A stretch of DNA of 64,000 nucleotides from Sphingomonas faeni (GTDB lineage: Bacteria > Pseudomonadota > Alphaproteobacteria > Sphingomonadales > Sphingomonadaceae), in contig NZ_QAYE01000001.1 in assembly GCF_003053745.1 (NCBI RefSeq), forward strand, positions 248,001 to 312,000. Direction: 5' to 3'. Below the pieces are notes generated by a model that was given only the letters and a program-made list of their open reading frames with translations, had not been told where the DNA came from and made no database searches. A program made the translations under genes and the position numbers. Of this stretch, positions 16,898 through 25,687 are shown piece by piece (positions within the stretch are counted from its first letter, which is position 1; every line of letters begins with the position of its first letter).

Positions 16898-19375
16898 TCA
16901 CGCCAACGTCAGCCCGCTAGTCCGCAACGGCTCGGCCCCCTGCAGGAAATACCGCCGCGCCAGCGCATCCGACACCGCGCCGAGACGCCGCTCGATATCT
17001 CCCAGCGTCTCCGCATCCAACTCCGCGGCCGTCGCGGTCATCACGATCGCCTGCAACCCGGTCGCCTGCGCCTGTTGCGGCTCCGCCATCTCGTCGTCGC
17101 TCAGCACCGGCAATTCCGCCAACCGCGCCGCGATCCGCTCCGCCGAAAACGCGAGACTGCGCGGATTGCCCGGATCGAGCGCCACCAGATCCATCACCGG
17201 CACCCGCGCGATCCCCGTGGGATAACGCTGACGATAACTGATCTGGCTGTCCGCAAGGTCGAGCAGCACCGACAGATCGTCCGGTGACGCACCCGGCATC
17301 CCGAACAACCGGATCGCGCGCGCCATCGCCATCGCCCGCTCGATCCGCCGCCCGAGATCGTGAAAGCGCCACGCCGCCGTCCGGCCCATATGTTCCGCCG
17401 ACAGCCCCGCGATCGCTGCGTAGCGCCGTTGCAGCGACCCCGCCCGCTCCAGCATTCCGCGATGCGTCGGGAAGGGCGCTTCGAGCAGCCGCACCATGTC
17501 CGCCGACAACCGATCGCGCGAGCCTTCGCCGATCTCACGCGCGTGGCGGTTGAGCGTCAGGATCGACTGCCAGCGCTCATCCTCCATCGCGGTGCGGGCG
17601 AGCGCGGTCAGGTCGGCGCGGCGCAGCGACGGAGGATGCGGCGCGCTGCCCGCCCCAACGATCAGCCCGACCAGCTTGCCGACCGTGGTAGGAGACAGGA
17701 CAGCCCCCCCGTCGACGTCGATCGAATTGCCGAGCATCACGCGGATCGCGCCGAGCAGCGCTTCGCCGCGCTCCAGATAGCGGCCGAGCCAGTAGAAATT
17801 GTCCGCCACCCGGCTTGGCAACGTCCCCGGATTGCGGCGGACCTGAAGCGAGTCCGCGGCGGTCAGCAGCGACACCGGCGCGACCGGCTCGGCACCATAG
17901 ATGCAGACGTCGGCGGACCAGATCCCTTCGCCCATCACCGCCGCCCGCGCGTCGGGGTGCTCGCCGATCCGCGCGAACCCGCCGGGGAGGACGGTCCACT
18001 CGCCATCGCCGTTACGCGCTGCGAAGACGCGCAGAGTAAACGGGCGGGGGACGAGCGCATCGCCGACCACGACCGGCATCGTCGAGAGCTGGACAACTTC
18101 CTGCCCGACGTAATCCTGCGGCCTGTTCGCCATGTCGGCGAGCAGTCGCGTCCGGTCTTCGTCGGTGATGTCGGCGCCCGTGACCGGGCCGCCGGTCATG
18201 CCGAGCGGGCGCGCATGGAACGCCGGACCGATCAGCAGGCGATCGAAATTCGCCTCGACCTGCGCCCGCGCGCCGTCCTGCCCGCACCACCACGTCGCGA
18301 TGTTGGGCAGCAGCAGGTCTTCGCCGAGCAGCGACTTCGCCAACTGCGGCAGAAACGCCGAGAATGCCGGCGCCTCCAGCACCGCCGACCCCGGCGCGTT
18401 CGACAGCACGACGTTGCCGGCGGCGTACGCGTCGATCAGCCCTGGCACGCCGATCTGCGAATGCGTGTCGAATGCCAGCGGATCGAGCAGCCGCGGGTCG
18501 AGCCGCCGCCACAGCGCATCGATCCGCTTAAGCCCACCAATCGTGCGGACATACACCTTGTCCTCGAGCGCGGCGAGATCGGCGCCCTCGACCAGCAGCA
18601 GCCCCAGATAGCGCGCGAGGTGCGCCTGCTCGGGATAGCTCGGGTTGAACCGGCCGGGGGTGAGCAGTCCGATGCGCGGGTCTGTCCGCTTGCACATCGC
18701 CGCGATCCCGGCGCGGAAGGCGGCGAAGAACGGCGCGTGGCGCTGGACGTTGAGCCGATCCTGCAACCCCCCAAGCGTCCGGCTGACGGCGATGCGGTTC
18801 TCCAGCGCATAGCCGGCGCCGGCGGGCGCGCGGAGGTGATCGGCAAGCACGCGCCATTCGCCGGTCGGCCCGCGGCCGAGGTCGATCGCGATGAAATCGA
18901 GATGACGGCCACCGGGTGGGTCGAGCCCGACCATCGGTCGCAGGAAGAACGGGCTGCCGGTGACCAGCGCAGCGGGGATGTGGCCGTCCGCGACCAGCTT
19001 TCCTTCGCCGTAAAGGTCGGCGATGACCGTTTCCATCAACGTCGCGCGCTGGATGACGCCGCGCTCGATGCCCGCCCATTCGCCGGCTTCGATCAGCAGC
19101 GGGACGGGCGAGACGGGCCAGGGGCGCTCATCGGGTTCGTCGGCGATGCGGAAGCCGGTGCCGATGTCGACCGCATGCCGCTGGACGCGTTCACGGATGT
19201 GGCCAAGGTCGTCCGAGGCGACCATCGCCAGCTCGGCAAACATCGCTGCCCAGGCCGGGTTGGCATCTTCGCAGAGCACGTCGGCGCCGGTGCTGCGCGC
19301 GCAATAATCGGTGATCCAGCGCTCGGCATGGATCATCGCGTCGAAAAGGGGCGCGGTGTGCGTCGCCGTGTCCAA
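16898..19375 (-). CDS. circularly permuted ATP-grasp / alpha-E fusion protein
   Basis: This 825-residue protein fuses two units often encoded separately. Residues about 1-500 are the circularly permuted type 2 ATP-grasp domain (DUF404/DUF407), with GRFNPSYPEQAHLARYLG, KVYVRTIGGLKRIDALWRR and the LSTMPVVV strand. Residues about 505-825 are the alpha-E domain (DUF403), beginning LPSRVADNFYWLGRYLERGE. ATP-grasp members ligate carboxylates to amines, so a peptide-like product or protein tag is inferred. The adjacent transglutaminase-like gene completes the recurring set. An internal Met14 is an alternative start. Confidence 0.88.
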   Translation of the reverse strand: MDTATHTAPLFDAMIHAERWITDYCARSTGADVLCEDANPAWAAMFAELAMVASDDLGHIRERVQRHAVDIGTGFRIADEPDERPWPVSPVPLLIEAGEWAGIERGVIQRATLMETVIADLYGEGKLVADGHIPAALVTGSPFFLRPMVGLDPPGGRHLDFIAIDLGRGPTGEWRVLADHLRAPAGAGYALENRIAVSRTLGGLQDRLNVQRHAPFFAAFRAGIAAMCKRTDPRIGLLTPGRFNPSYPEQAHLARYLGLLLVEGADLAALEDKVYVRTIGGLKRIDALWRRLDPRLLDPLAFDTHSQIGVPGLIDAYAAGNVVLSNAPGSAVLEAPAFSAFLPQLAKSLLGEDLLLPNIATWWCGQDGARAQVEANFDRLLIGPAFHARPLGMTGGPVTGADITDEDRTRLLADMANRPQDYVGQEVVQLSTMPVVVGDALVPRPFTLRVFAARNGDGEWTVLPGGFARIGEHPDARAAVMGEGIWSADVCIYGAEPVAPVSLLTAADSLQVRRNPGTLPSRVADNFYWLGRYLERGEALLGAIRVMLGNSIDVDGGAVLSPTTVGKLVGLIVGAGSAPHPPSLRRADLTALARTAMEDERWQSILTLNRHAREIGEGSRDRLSADMVRLLEAPFPTHRGMLERAGSLQRRYAAIAGLSAEHMGRTAAWRFHDLGRRIERAMAMARAIRLFGMPGASPDDLSVLLDLADSQISYRQRYPTGIARVPVMDLVALDPGNPRSLAFSAERIAARLAELPVLSDDEMAEPQQAQATGLQAIVMTATAAELDAETLGDIERRLGAVSDALARRYFLQGAEPLRTSGLTLA

Positions 19376-19465
19376 TGCCTCAAGCCCCCGAATACAGGCG
19401 GCGGTGTTTCACCTTTCGACGCGGCGGTGCAACATAAATTGTCGCGGGGGCCATGCCTTACTCTT

Positions 19466-19628
19466 GTTCCCCCGCGTTTGCGAGGGAACAGCAGGGTAGG
19501 GTACCGGCATCCGCCAATGCCACCACCCCGGCGAAGGCCGGGGCCCAGTTGGAAAGGTGGTCGTAACAGAGCGCTGCCCTCCGAAGGTAGCGTTCACCAA
19601 CTGGGCCCCGGCTTTCGCCGGGGTGGTG
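19466..19628. repeat. small hairpin plus 32-bp near-perfect inverted repeat
   Basis: A hairpin GTTCCC...GGGAAC lies at 19466-19489. A larger element follows, with 32-bp arms (19521-19552 and 19597-19628) that begin CACCACCCCGGCGAAGGCCG and differ at one position. The 270-bp gap between ligD and the ATP-grasp gene otherwise holds only the upstream region of the latter, where no convincing promoter was seen. Confidence 0.88.
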
Positions 19629-19645
19629 CTAGTGGAGGGGGCAGC

Positions 19646-22171
19646 TCAAAAATCCGGCAACACCTGATCCGCGACACCCCAGCCTTCCAGCGCCCGCGAC
19701 CCGGCCCTCTCGATCAACGCAGCCCCATCCTTCACGCCCCATCGCGCCGCAGTCTCGATATCCCGCAACTCGGTCCACGATACCGGCGCCGCCACCGGCG
19801 CCCCAGCCCGAGCCCGCGCCGAATACGGCATCACCGCCGTTGCGCCGCGCTGGTTGCGGAGCCAGTCGATGAAGATCCGCCCCTTGCGCTTGGCCTTGGC
19901 CATCGTCGCGACGAAGCGCTCGGGATCCGCCCCCGCCATCGCCCGCGCGAACCGATCCGCGAAGTCCTTCACCGCCGGCCATTCCGCGTCCGGAGTCAGC
20001 GGTACGACGACATGCACGCCCTTGCCGCCCGACAGCATCAGGAAGCTGACCAGCCCCAGTTCGGCCAGCTGGTTCTTGAGATGCTCCGCCGCCTTCTTCG
20101 TATCGCCGAAGTCGAGCCCCTCGTCCGGGTCGAGATCGAATATCAGCCGGTCCGGCTTCTCCAAGGTCGCGTTCGACGAGCCCCAGCCGTGGAACTCGAT
20201 CGTCCCCATCTGCACACAGGCAACCAAGCCGTCCGCGTCGTCGACATACAGATAGTCCTCGGTCAAGCCGTCCTTCTCGCGGATCGGCACCTTGTGGACA
20301 GCGTCGCCGAAGCTTCCGGCATCGTGTTTCTGGAAGAAGCACGCACGTGATCGACCTTGCGGGCAGCGGACGAGGCTGATCGGGCGGTTGCCCGCGACCG
20401 GCAGCATGATCCCCGAGACCGCGACGTAATAGTCGGCGAGATCGCCCTTCGTGACGTCCGACTTGTCGAAGAGCACGCGGTCCCGGCTGCTGACCTTTAT
20501 GCTGGTCACGGGCGCCGCGGTTTCCTCCACATCGGGTAGCGGGGCGGGCATCTCGGCGACGACGTCCTTCGCCGCCTTGTCCTCGCGCAGGCCGATGAAG
20601 CTCGAATGGCGGAGCACGCCGTCGGGGGTGACCTCGGCAAACGCGACCTCCGCGACTAGTTTGGGCGTCACCCATTTCGCGCCGCGGACCGCCGCCTTGG
20701 GGGCCTCGACCGTCGGGGTCTTGCGATCAAGTGCGTCGAGCTTGTCGCGAATTTCGTCCATCAACGCCTGGTCGAACCCGGTGCCGACCTTACCCGCATA
20801 CCGATAGCCCTTGCCCTCGCGAACGCCGAGCAACAGCGACTTGAACCCGCGTTTCTTGTCGGAGGGCAGCCAGCCGACGATCACGAATTCCTGGCGGTGC
20901 GTGCATTTGACCTTGAGCCACGCCTTGGTCCGCCTGCCGGCATAGGGCGCGTCGGCGCGTTTCGAGACGATGCCTTCGAGGCCCTCCCGGCACATCGTCT
21001 CGAATAGTTGCTCGCCCGCGCCGATCACGTGGTCGGAGTAGCGGAGACGGTCCTCGTCCTCGGGGATCAGCGGTTGCAGGCGCGCCTTGCGGTCGAGGTT
21101 GGACAGGCCGGTGAGGTCTTCACCATCGAGTGCGAGCAGGTCGAAGGCGAACAGCGTCATGTCGCCGCCGGCGGAAATTGCATCCTTCAGCGTCGAGAAA
21201 TCGGGGTGGCCGTCCTTGAACGCGACGATCTCGCCGTCGATCAGCGCGGATTTTACGGGGAGTTTGGCGGCCGCTGCGGCGATCGCTGCGAACTTGTCGG
21301 TCCAGTCTAGACCGGTGCGGGTGAAGACCTTGGCCTTGCCGTTGGCGACGGAGATCAGCGCGCGATAGCCGTCGTATTTTACCTCGTAGAGCCATGCGGA
21401 GCCGGTGGGGACGGCATCGACGAGGGTGCACAGTTGCAGGTCCTGAAATTCCTCCCCGGCACGGGGAGGGGGACCGCCGTTAGCTTTTTCGGTGGTGGAG
21501 GGGGGCTTGGCGCTGGCGATGGCTTTACGGGTAGCGGTACTCTTGCGGGCCGCCCCCTCCACCAGCTTCGCTGGTCCCCCTCCCCGTGCCGGGGAGGATT
21601 TGCCTTCCTCGATCTCCGCCATCGTGCGGCCGGTCGAGACGCTCGTCAGTGCTTCTTCCACCAGCGTGTCGGTACCGCCGGCCGCGGCGTCGTCGATTTT
21701 GCGGAGCAGCCAGTTCTCGCGCTTCTCCTTCGCGCGGGGCTTCAGGCGGATCAGCAACCATTCGCCCTTCATCCGTTCGCCATCGAGGACGAAGTGGAGG
21801 TGGCCCTTATCGAGATCCTTCGCCGACTTGCCTTTGATCGGCGACCACGTCCCGCGGTCCCACAGCATCACCGTGCCGCCGCCATATTCGCCGGCGGGGA
21901 TCGTGCCTTCGAAGGTGGCGTAGCTGAGCGGGTGGTCCTCGGTGCGGACGGCGAGGCGCTTTTCGTTGGGGTCGAGGCTGGGGCCGCGGGTGACCGCCCA
22001 GCTTTTCAGGACGCCGTCGATTTCGAGGCGGAAGTCCCAGTGGAGGCGAGTCGCGTCGTGCTTCTGGACCATGAACGAGTTGCCGTTGCCGGGGGCTAGT
22101 GTGCCCGCGGGTTCGGCGGTCTTGGTGAAGTTTCGCTTGGAATTGTAGAGCGCGAGGGGATCGTCGACCAT
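19646..22171 (-). CDS. ligD: multifunctional non-homologous end-joining DNA ligase LigD
   Basis: This 841-residue enzyme repairs double-strand breaks with Ku. The domain order is 3'-phosphoesterase (about 8-170, with QKHDATRLHWDFRLE and DHPLSYATFEG), linker, ATP-dependent ligase (about 245-555, nucleophile Lys265 in EVKYDGYR), then primase-polymerase (about 565-841, catalytic DLDPDEG). This is the Pseudomonas order. The linker, residues about 191-242, is encoded by an in-frame inverted repeat of the dispersed AAATCCTCC family. The start ATG is preceded by GGGAGGGGAG, the end of another repeat. It is co-directional with ku. Confidence 0.95.
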   Translation of the reverse strand: MVDDPLALYNSKRNFTKTAEPAGTLAPGNGNSFMVQKHDATRLHWDFRLEIDGVLKSWAVTRGPSLDPNEKRLAVRTEDHPLSYATFEGTIPAGEYGGGTVMLWDRGTWSPIKGKSAKDLDKGHLHFVLDGERMKGEWLLIRLKPRAKEKRENWLLRKIDDAAAGGTDTLVEEALTSVSTGRTMAEIEEGKSSPARGGGPAKLVEGAARKSTATRKAIASAKPPSTTEKANGGPPPRAGEEFQDLQLCTLVDAVPTGSAWLYEVKYDGYRALISVANGKAKVFTRTGLDWTDKFAAIAAAAAKLPVKSALIDGEIVAFKDGHPDFSTLKDAISAGGDMTLFAFDLLALDGEDLTGLSNLDRKARLQPLIPEDEDRLRYSDHVIGAGEQLFETMCREGLEGIVSKRADAPYAGRRTKAWLKVKCTHRQEFVIVGWLPSDKKRGFKSLLLGVREGKGYRYAGKVGTGFDQALMDEIRDKLDALDRKTPTVEAPKAAVRGAKWVTPKLVAEVAFAEVTPDGVLRHSSFIGLREDKAAKDVVAEMPAPLPDVEETAAPVTSIKVSSRDRVLFDKSDVTKGDLADYYVAVSGIMLPVAGNRPISLVRCPQGRSRACFFQKHDAGSFGDAVHKVPIREKDGLTEDYLYVDDADGLVACVQMGTIEFHGWGSSNATLEKPDRLIFDLDPDEGLDFGDTKKAAEHLKNQLAELGLVSFLMLSGGKGVHVVVPLTPDAEWPAVKDFADRFARAMAGADPERFVATMAKAKRKGRIFIDWLRNQRGATAVMPYSARARAGAPVAAPVSWTELRDIETAARWGVKDGAALIERAGSRALEGWGVADQVLPDF
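21447..21601. repeat. inverted repeat inside ligD, AAATCCTCC family
   Basis: A 155-bp element with CCTCCCCGGCACGGGGAGGG and its inverted partner ending GGGGAGGATTT matches the intergenic elements at 16748 and 47033 closely at its ends, but it lies wholly within the ligD frame. It encodes residues of the interdomain linker (KSSPARGGGPAKLVEG to NGGPPPRAGEEF). The interior includes CGGTACTCTTGCGG, similar to the 21-bp unit of the 47033 element. Confidence 0.9.
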
Positions 22172-22174
22172 CTA

Positions 22175-22282
22175 CTCCCCTCCCGCAAGCGGGAGGGGCC
22201 GGGGGTGGGTCGGCTGCTTGGCGGGGGAGGCGCTATTATGGTGAGCGACCCACCCCCAACCCCTCCCTTCCAGGGAGGGGAG
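22175..22282. repeat. inverted repeat between ku and ligD (CTCCCCTCCC type)
   Basis: CTCCCCTCCCGCAAGCGGGAGGGG, then GGGGGTGGGTCGG, and the inverted CGACCCACCCCC and CCCTCCCTTCCAGGGAGGGGAG. The left end read on the minus strand (GGGAGGGGAG) lies four bases before the ligD ATG; the right end almost touches the ku stop. Confidence 0.9.
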
Positions 22283-22283
22283 C

Positions 22284-23165
22284 TTACGCACGTTTCTTGG
22301 CCGGCGTTTTGGCAGCGGTTTCTGCCGGCGCGCGCTTGGCGGGGGCCTTCTTCGCCGGCGCCTTCTCCGCACTACCCCCACTCTTCTCCATCGACTTCTT
22401 CAACGCCGCCATCAGGTCGACCACGTTCGACCCGGTCTTCCCACCCGTGTCCTTGTCCTCGATGATCTTCTTCCCGTTCGATTTGCGCTTGCGCTCGATC
22501 AGGTCCTTCAGCGCGTCGACATAGCGATCGTGGAACTCCTGCGGATGGAAGTCCGCGCTGCGCTTCTCGATCAGCGCTTCGGCCAGTTCGAGCAGTTCCT
22601 CGGACGGCTTGTCGTCGGGGATCTCGCGGAAATACCCCTGCGCCTTGTGGACTTCGTCGGCATAGCGCAGCGTCTCCAGCACCATGCCGCGCCCGCATGG
22701 CTTGAGGCTCACGACGTATTCGCGACCGCGCATCGCAAGTTGGCCGAGCCCGACTTTCTTCGTCCGCTTCAGCGCCTCGCGCAAGACGATGAACGCCTCC
22801 TCCGCGAGATCATCGGCGGGCACGACGAAATACGGCTTCTCGTAATAGAGCACGTCGATCTCGCTCGCGTCGACGAACTGCGTCAGCTCCAGCGTCTTCT
22901 TGGACTCCAGCTTGACCGCATCGATCTCGTCCTGCTCCAGGAGCACGTATTCGCCCTTCGAGACCTCATACCCCTTCATGATCTCGTCGGCGTCGACCGG
23001 GCCGACGCCAGTGACGACCTTGTCATAGTGGATTGGCTGGCCCGATGGCTCGTGGATTTGCTTGAACGACACCGCCGCGCCGGACTTGGTCGCGGAATAG
23101 ATCTCGACCGGGATCGAGACGAGGGCCAGCCGGATCTGCCCCTGCCAATACGCGCGCGCTGCCAC
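22284..23165 (-). CDS. ku: Ku homodimer DNA end-binding protein
   Basis: This 293-residue prokaryotic Ku has the core beta-barrel starting AYWQGQIRLALVSIPVEIY and a conserved middle with HYDKVV and GRGMVLETLRYADEV. It encircles broken DNA ends and recruits LigD. The tail (about 255-293) is a Lys/Ala/Pro-rich repeat (APAKKAPAKRAPAE...), a basic extension that in other Ku proteins adds DNA binding. The start is a GTG. ligD follows after a repeat-filled gap. An EcfG-like promoter lies 44-68 nt upstream. Confidence 0.94.
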   Translation of the reverse strand: MAARAYWQGQIRLALVSIPVEIYSATKSGAAVSFKQIHEPSGQPIHYDKVVTGVGPVDADEIMKGYEVSKGEYVLLEQDEIDAVKLESKKTLELTQFVDASEIDVLYYEKPYFVVPADDLAEEAFIVLREALKRTKKVGLGQLAMRGREYVVSLKPCGRGMVLETLRYADEVHKAQGYFREIPDDKPSEELLELAEALIEKRSADFHPQEFHDRYVDALKDLIERKRKSNGKKIIEDKDTGGKTGSNVVDLMAALKKSMEKSGGSAEKAPAKKAPAKRAPAETAAKTPAKKRA

Positions 23166-23208
23166 CTTGCGTGTTCCTTCGTTGCGGAAACGATTCGATT
23201 ATCCATCA

Positions 23209-23233
23209 ATCGTCGGCAGGGCAGAGTCGTTCC
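23209..23233 (-). promoter_or_regulatory. EcfG-like promoter candidate for ku-ligD
   Basis: On the minus strand GGAAC (23233-23229) is followed after 16 nt by CGAT (23212-23209), one mismatch from the EcfG consensus GGAAC-N16/17-CGTT. Transcription would start near 23200, about 35 nt before the ku GTG. RpoE2, an EcfG sigma factor, is reported to control a ku gene in Sinorhizobium meliloti, which supports the reading. Confidence 0.45.
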
Positions 23234-23277
23234 CTGATGCGGTTTCGCTCGAGCCGAAGTTTCGCTATGGCGCAGCC

Positions 23278-23856
23278 ATGTCCGAAGATCCGATCGCGCT
23301 GTTCGACGCCTGGTACGCCGAGGCGCGCAAGACAGAAATCAACGACTCCAACGCGGTAGCACTCGCCACCGCGGATGCGGAGGGACGGCCTTCGGTGCGC
23401 ATGGTGCTGCTCAAGGGTCACGGTCCCGATGGTTTCGTGATCTACACCAATCGCGAAAGCCGCAAGGCAGGCGACCTCGCGGTGAACACCTATGCCGCGC
23501 TGCTCTTCCATTGGAAGTCGCTGCGCCGCCAGGTCCGGATCGAGGGCAGCGTGACCCTGGTCAGCGACGCCGAGTCGGACGCCTATTTCGCATCGCGCGG
23601 TCGCGATTCACAGTTGGGCGCCTGGGCATCGGACCAGTCGCGACCGCTGGATTCGCGCGAGACGTTCGAGCATCGCTTCGCCGAAATGCAGGCGCGGTTC
23701 GAGGGTGGCGACGTGCCACGCCCGCCGCATTGGGGTGGCTACCGGATCGCGCCCGACCGCATCGAACTGTGGCAGGACCGCGCGCATCGGCTCCATGAAC
23801 GCCGGCTGTTCACGCGCGAAGGCGGCAACTGGAGCGAAGGGCTGCTGTTCCCATGA
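23278..23856 (+). CDS. pdxH: pyridoxamine/pyridoxine 5'-phosphate oxidase
   Basis: This 192-residue FMN enzyme makes pyridoxal phosphate from pyridoxamine or pyridoxine phosphate. Family motifs are RPSVRMVLLKGHGPDGFVIYTN near the start (FMN site; the Arg-x-Val-Leu-Leu-Lys part), SLRRQVRIEG, and the C-terminal WGGYRIAPDRIELWQ and RLHERRLF. The frame is open 37 codons upstream, but the ATG at 23278 gives the usual N-terminus. The stop overlaps the next ATG by four bases (ATGA), so it is coupled to the CDF transporter gene. Confidence 0.93.
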   Translation: MSEDPIALFDAWYAEARKTEINDSNAVALATADAEGRPSVRMVLLKGHGPDGFVIYTNRESRKAGDLAVNTYAALLFHWKSLRRQVRIEGSVTLVSDAESDAYFASRGRDSQLGAWASDQSRPLDSRETFEHRFAEMQARFEGGDVPRPPHWGGYRIAPDRIELWQDRAHRLHERRLFTREGGNWSEGLLFP

Positions 23857-24800
23857 CGCAGGACGAACGCCGCAAGGTCATACCCCTGGCAACCCGCGCG
23901 GCGCTCGCCAGCGTCGCGATGGCGTGTTTCCTGCTGCTGCTGAAGGGCTTTGCGGCTTGGTCGACGGGCTCGGTGGCGATGCTCGGCTCGCTTGCCGACA
24001 CCGCGCTCGACCTGCTCGCGTCGTTGGTCACACTGTACGGCGTGCGGCTGGCGGCGACTCCGGCGGATCACGACCACCGTTTCGGCCACGGCAAGGCGGA
24101 GGCGCTGGCCGCGCTGTTCCAGGTGATGTTGATCACCGCGTCGGCGGTCGGCATCGCGTGGCGCGCGATCCTCGCGTTCGGCGATCCGCAGCCGACCACC
24201 GGCGCCGAGTTCGGCATCGGCGTGTCGGTGATCGCGATCGCGGCGACGGTGTTCCTGCTCGCCTATCAGCGTAAGATCATCCGCCAGACGGGCTCGGTCG
24301 CGATCCTCGCGGACAATGTCCATTACCAGTCCGACGTGCTGCTCAACGGCTCGGTGATCGTCGCGCTGGTGCTCGATCAATATGTCGGGTGGAGCGGCGC
24401 CGATCCGATCTTCGGCATCGTCATCGCGTTGTGGCTCGCCTGGGGGGCGTTCCAGGCGTCGTCGAACGCGATCGACCAGTTGATGGACAAGGAATGGCCC
24501 GAGGATTTCCGCGCGCAATTCCTCGACGTCGCCGCGCGCCAGCCCGGCATCCGCGGCATCCATGATTTCCGCACGCGGCGCTCGGGCAGCCACGATTTCG
24601 CGCAGTTCCACATGGAGGTCGCGCGCGACCTGACCGTGGAACACGCGCACGACATCGTCGAGGCGGTCGAGCGCAACCTGCGCACCGCATTCCCCAAGGT
24701 CGAGGTGTTGATCCACCTCGATCCCGAGGGGCATGTCGACACCGACAATCCGCTGGTCGAGGCGGATGTGACGCCGCATTGGTTCGGCAAGCGGGTATAG
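23853..24800 (+). CDS. cation diffusion facilitator transporter (FieF-like)
   Basis: This 315-residue inner-membrane metal/proton antiporter has six predicted membrane segments. The metal-site motif DTALDLLASLVTLYGV lies in segment 2, HDHRFGHGKAEALAALFQ follows, and DNVHYQSDVLLN lies in segment 5. The cytoplasmic C-terminal domain ends with HLDPEGH, a typical late metal-binding stretch. It lacks the long His-rich loop of zinc exporters, so an iron/zinc FieF-like role is likely but unproved. Its ATG overlaps the pdxH stop. Confidence 0.9.
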   Translation: MTQDERRKVIPLATRAALASVAMACFLLLLKGFAAWSTGSVAMLGSLADTALDLLASLVTLYGVRLAATPADHDHRFGHGKAEALAALFQVMLITASAVGIAWRAILAFGDPQPTTGAEFGIGVSVIAIAATVFLLAYQRKIIRQTGSVAILADNVHYQSDVLLNGSVIVALVLDQYVGWSGADPIFGIVIALWLAWGAFQASSNAIDQLMDKEWPEDFRAQFLDVAARQPGIRGIHDFRTRRSGSHDFAQFHMEVARDLTVEHAHDIVEAVERNLRTAFPKVEVLIHLDPEGHVDTDNPLVEADVTPHWFGKRV

Positions 24801-24838
24801 TCCGTTCGAGATTCGGCAACGCGTTTGAGGATTCAGGC

Positions 24839-25630
24839 ATGAGAATACCGTTCGCGCAGATCGATGCGTTTTCCGACACGCCGTTCGGCGGCAACCAGGC
24901 GGCGGTGATGCCGCTGTCGGCGTGGCTCGACGACGCCGTGCTGCTGAACATCGCGCAGGAGAACAACCTGAGCGAGACCGCGTTCATCGTTGCTTCGGAC
25001 GACGAGGGTGTCGATTTCGACCTGCGCTGGTTCACGCCGGGTGCAGAGGTTGCCTTGTGTGGTCATGCGACGCTGGCGAGCGGGCATTTCGTGCTGTCGT
25101 CGGACACCGCGCTCGACCGGGTGCGGTTCCGAACGCGGCAGGCTGGGATGTTGGAGGTCGCGCGGGCGGATAGCGGGTACACGCTTGAACTGCCGGCCTG
25201 GGGACCGAGCCCGAAGGCGATCCCGGAGATCGTCGCTGCACTGAACATCGTCGAGCCGGTCGAGACGCTGTGGCACGAGAAGGGCTATGCGCTCGTGATC
25301 GTCGACGACGAGGCCGTGGTGCGTGACTTGAAGCCGGACTACGCGGCGCTGGCAAAGTTCCCGATCGTCGCGATTGTTGCGGCGCGAGGCGAGGCGACCG
25401 ACATCGTCAGCCGCGTGTTCACGCCGTATTATGCGATCAACGAGGATCCGGTGACGGGCTCGGCGCATGCGGTGATGGTGCCGTATTGGGCGCCGACCTT
25501 GGGGAACAGCTTCACGGCGTATCAGGCGAGTGCGCGCGGCGGGAAGCTGACGTGTCGTCTGGACGGCGACCGCGTGGTGCTGGGCGGATCGTGCGTGACG
25601 ACGATCGAAGGCACCTTCCTGCTGCCATGA
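24839..25630 (+). CDS. PhzF family epimerase/isomerase-like protein
   Basis: This 263-residue protein has the duplicated diaminopimelate-epimerase-like fold: IDAFSDTPFGGNQAAV, the catalytic Glu in NNLSETAFIV (about Glu45), ALCGHATLASGHF, and the C-terminal DPVTGSAHAVMVPYW. PhzF itself isomerises DHHA in phenazine synthesis; most genomic relatives have unknown substrates. No phenazine genes are nearby, so only the fold and the general acid/base mechanism are inferred. It starts 38 bp after the CDF gene and is probably in the same unit. Confidence 0.88.
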   Translation: MRIPFAQIDAFSDTPFGGNQAAVMPLSAWLDDAVLLNIAQENNLSETAFIVASDDEGVDFDLRWFTPGAEVALCGHATLASGHFVLSSDTALDRVRFRTRQAGMLEVARADSGYTLELPAWGPSPKAIPEIVAALNIVEPVETLWHEKGYALVIVDDEAVVRDLKPDYAALAKFPIVAIVAARGEATDIVSRVFTPYYAINEDPVTGSAHAVMVPYWAPTLGNSFTAYQASARGGKLTCRLDGDRVVLGGSCVTTIEGTFLLP

Positions 25631-25687
25631 TTTAGGCGCGGCTGACAATGCCCCCGGGGGGATCATCGTGGTGATCTTCCTGTTGCT

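Noticed and set aside
17360..20350. Plus-strand open frame of nearly 1000 codons opposite the ATP-grasp and ligD genes
   Set aside because: Same cause: an antisense shadow with an Arg/Pro/His-rich translation crossing an intergenic palindrome.
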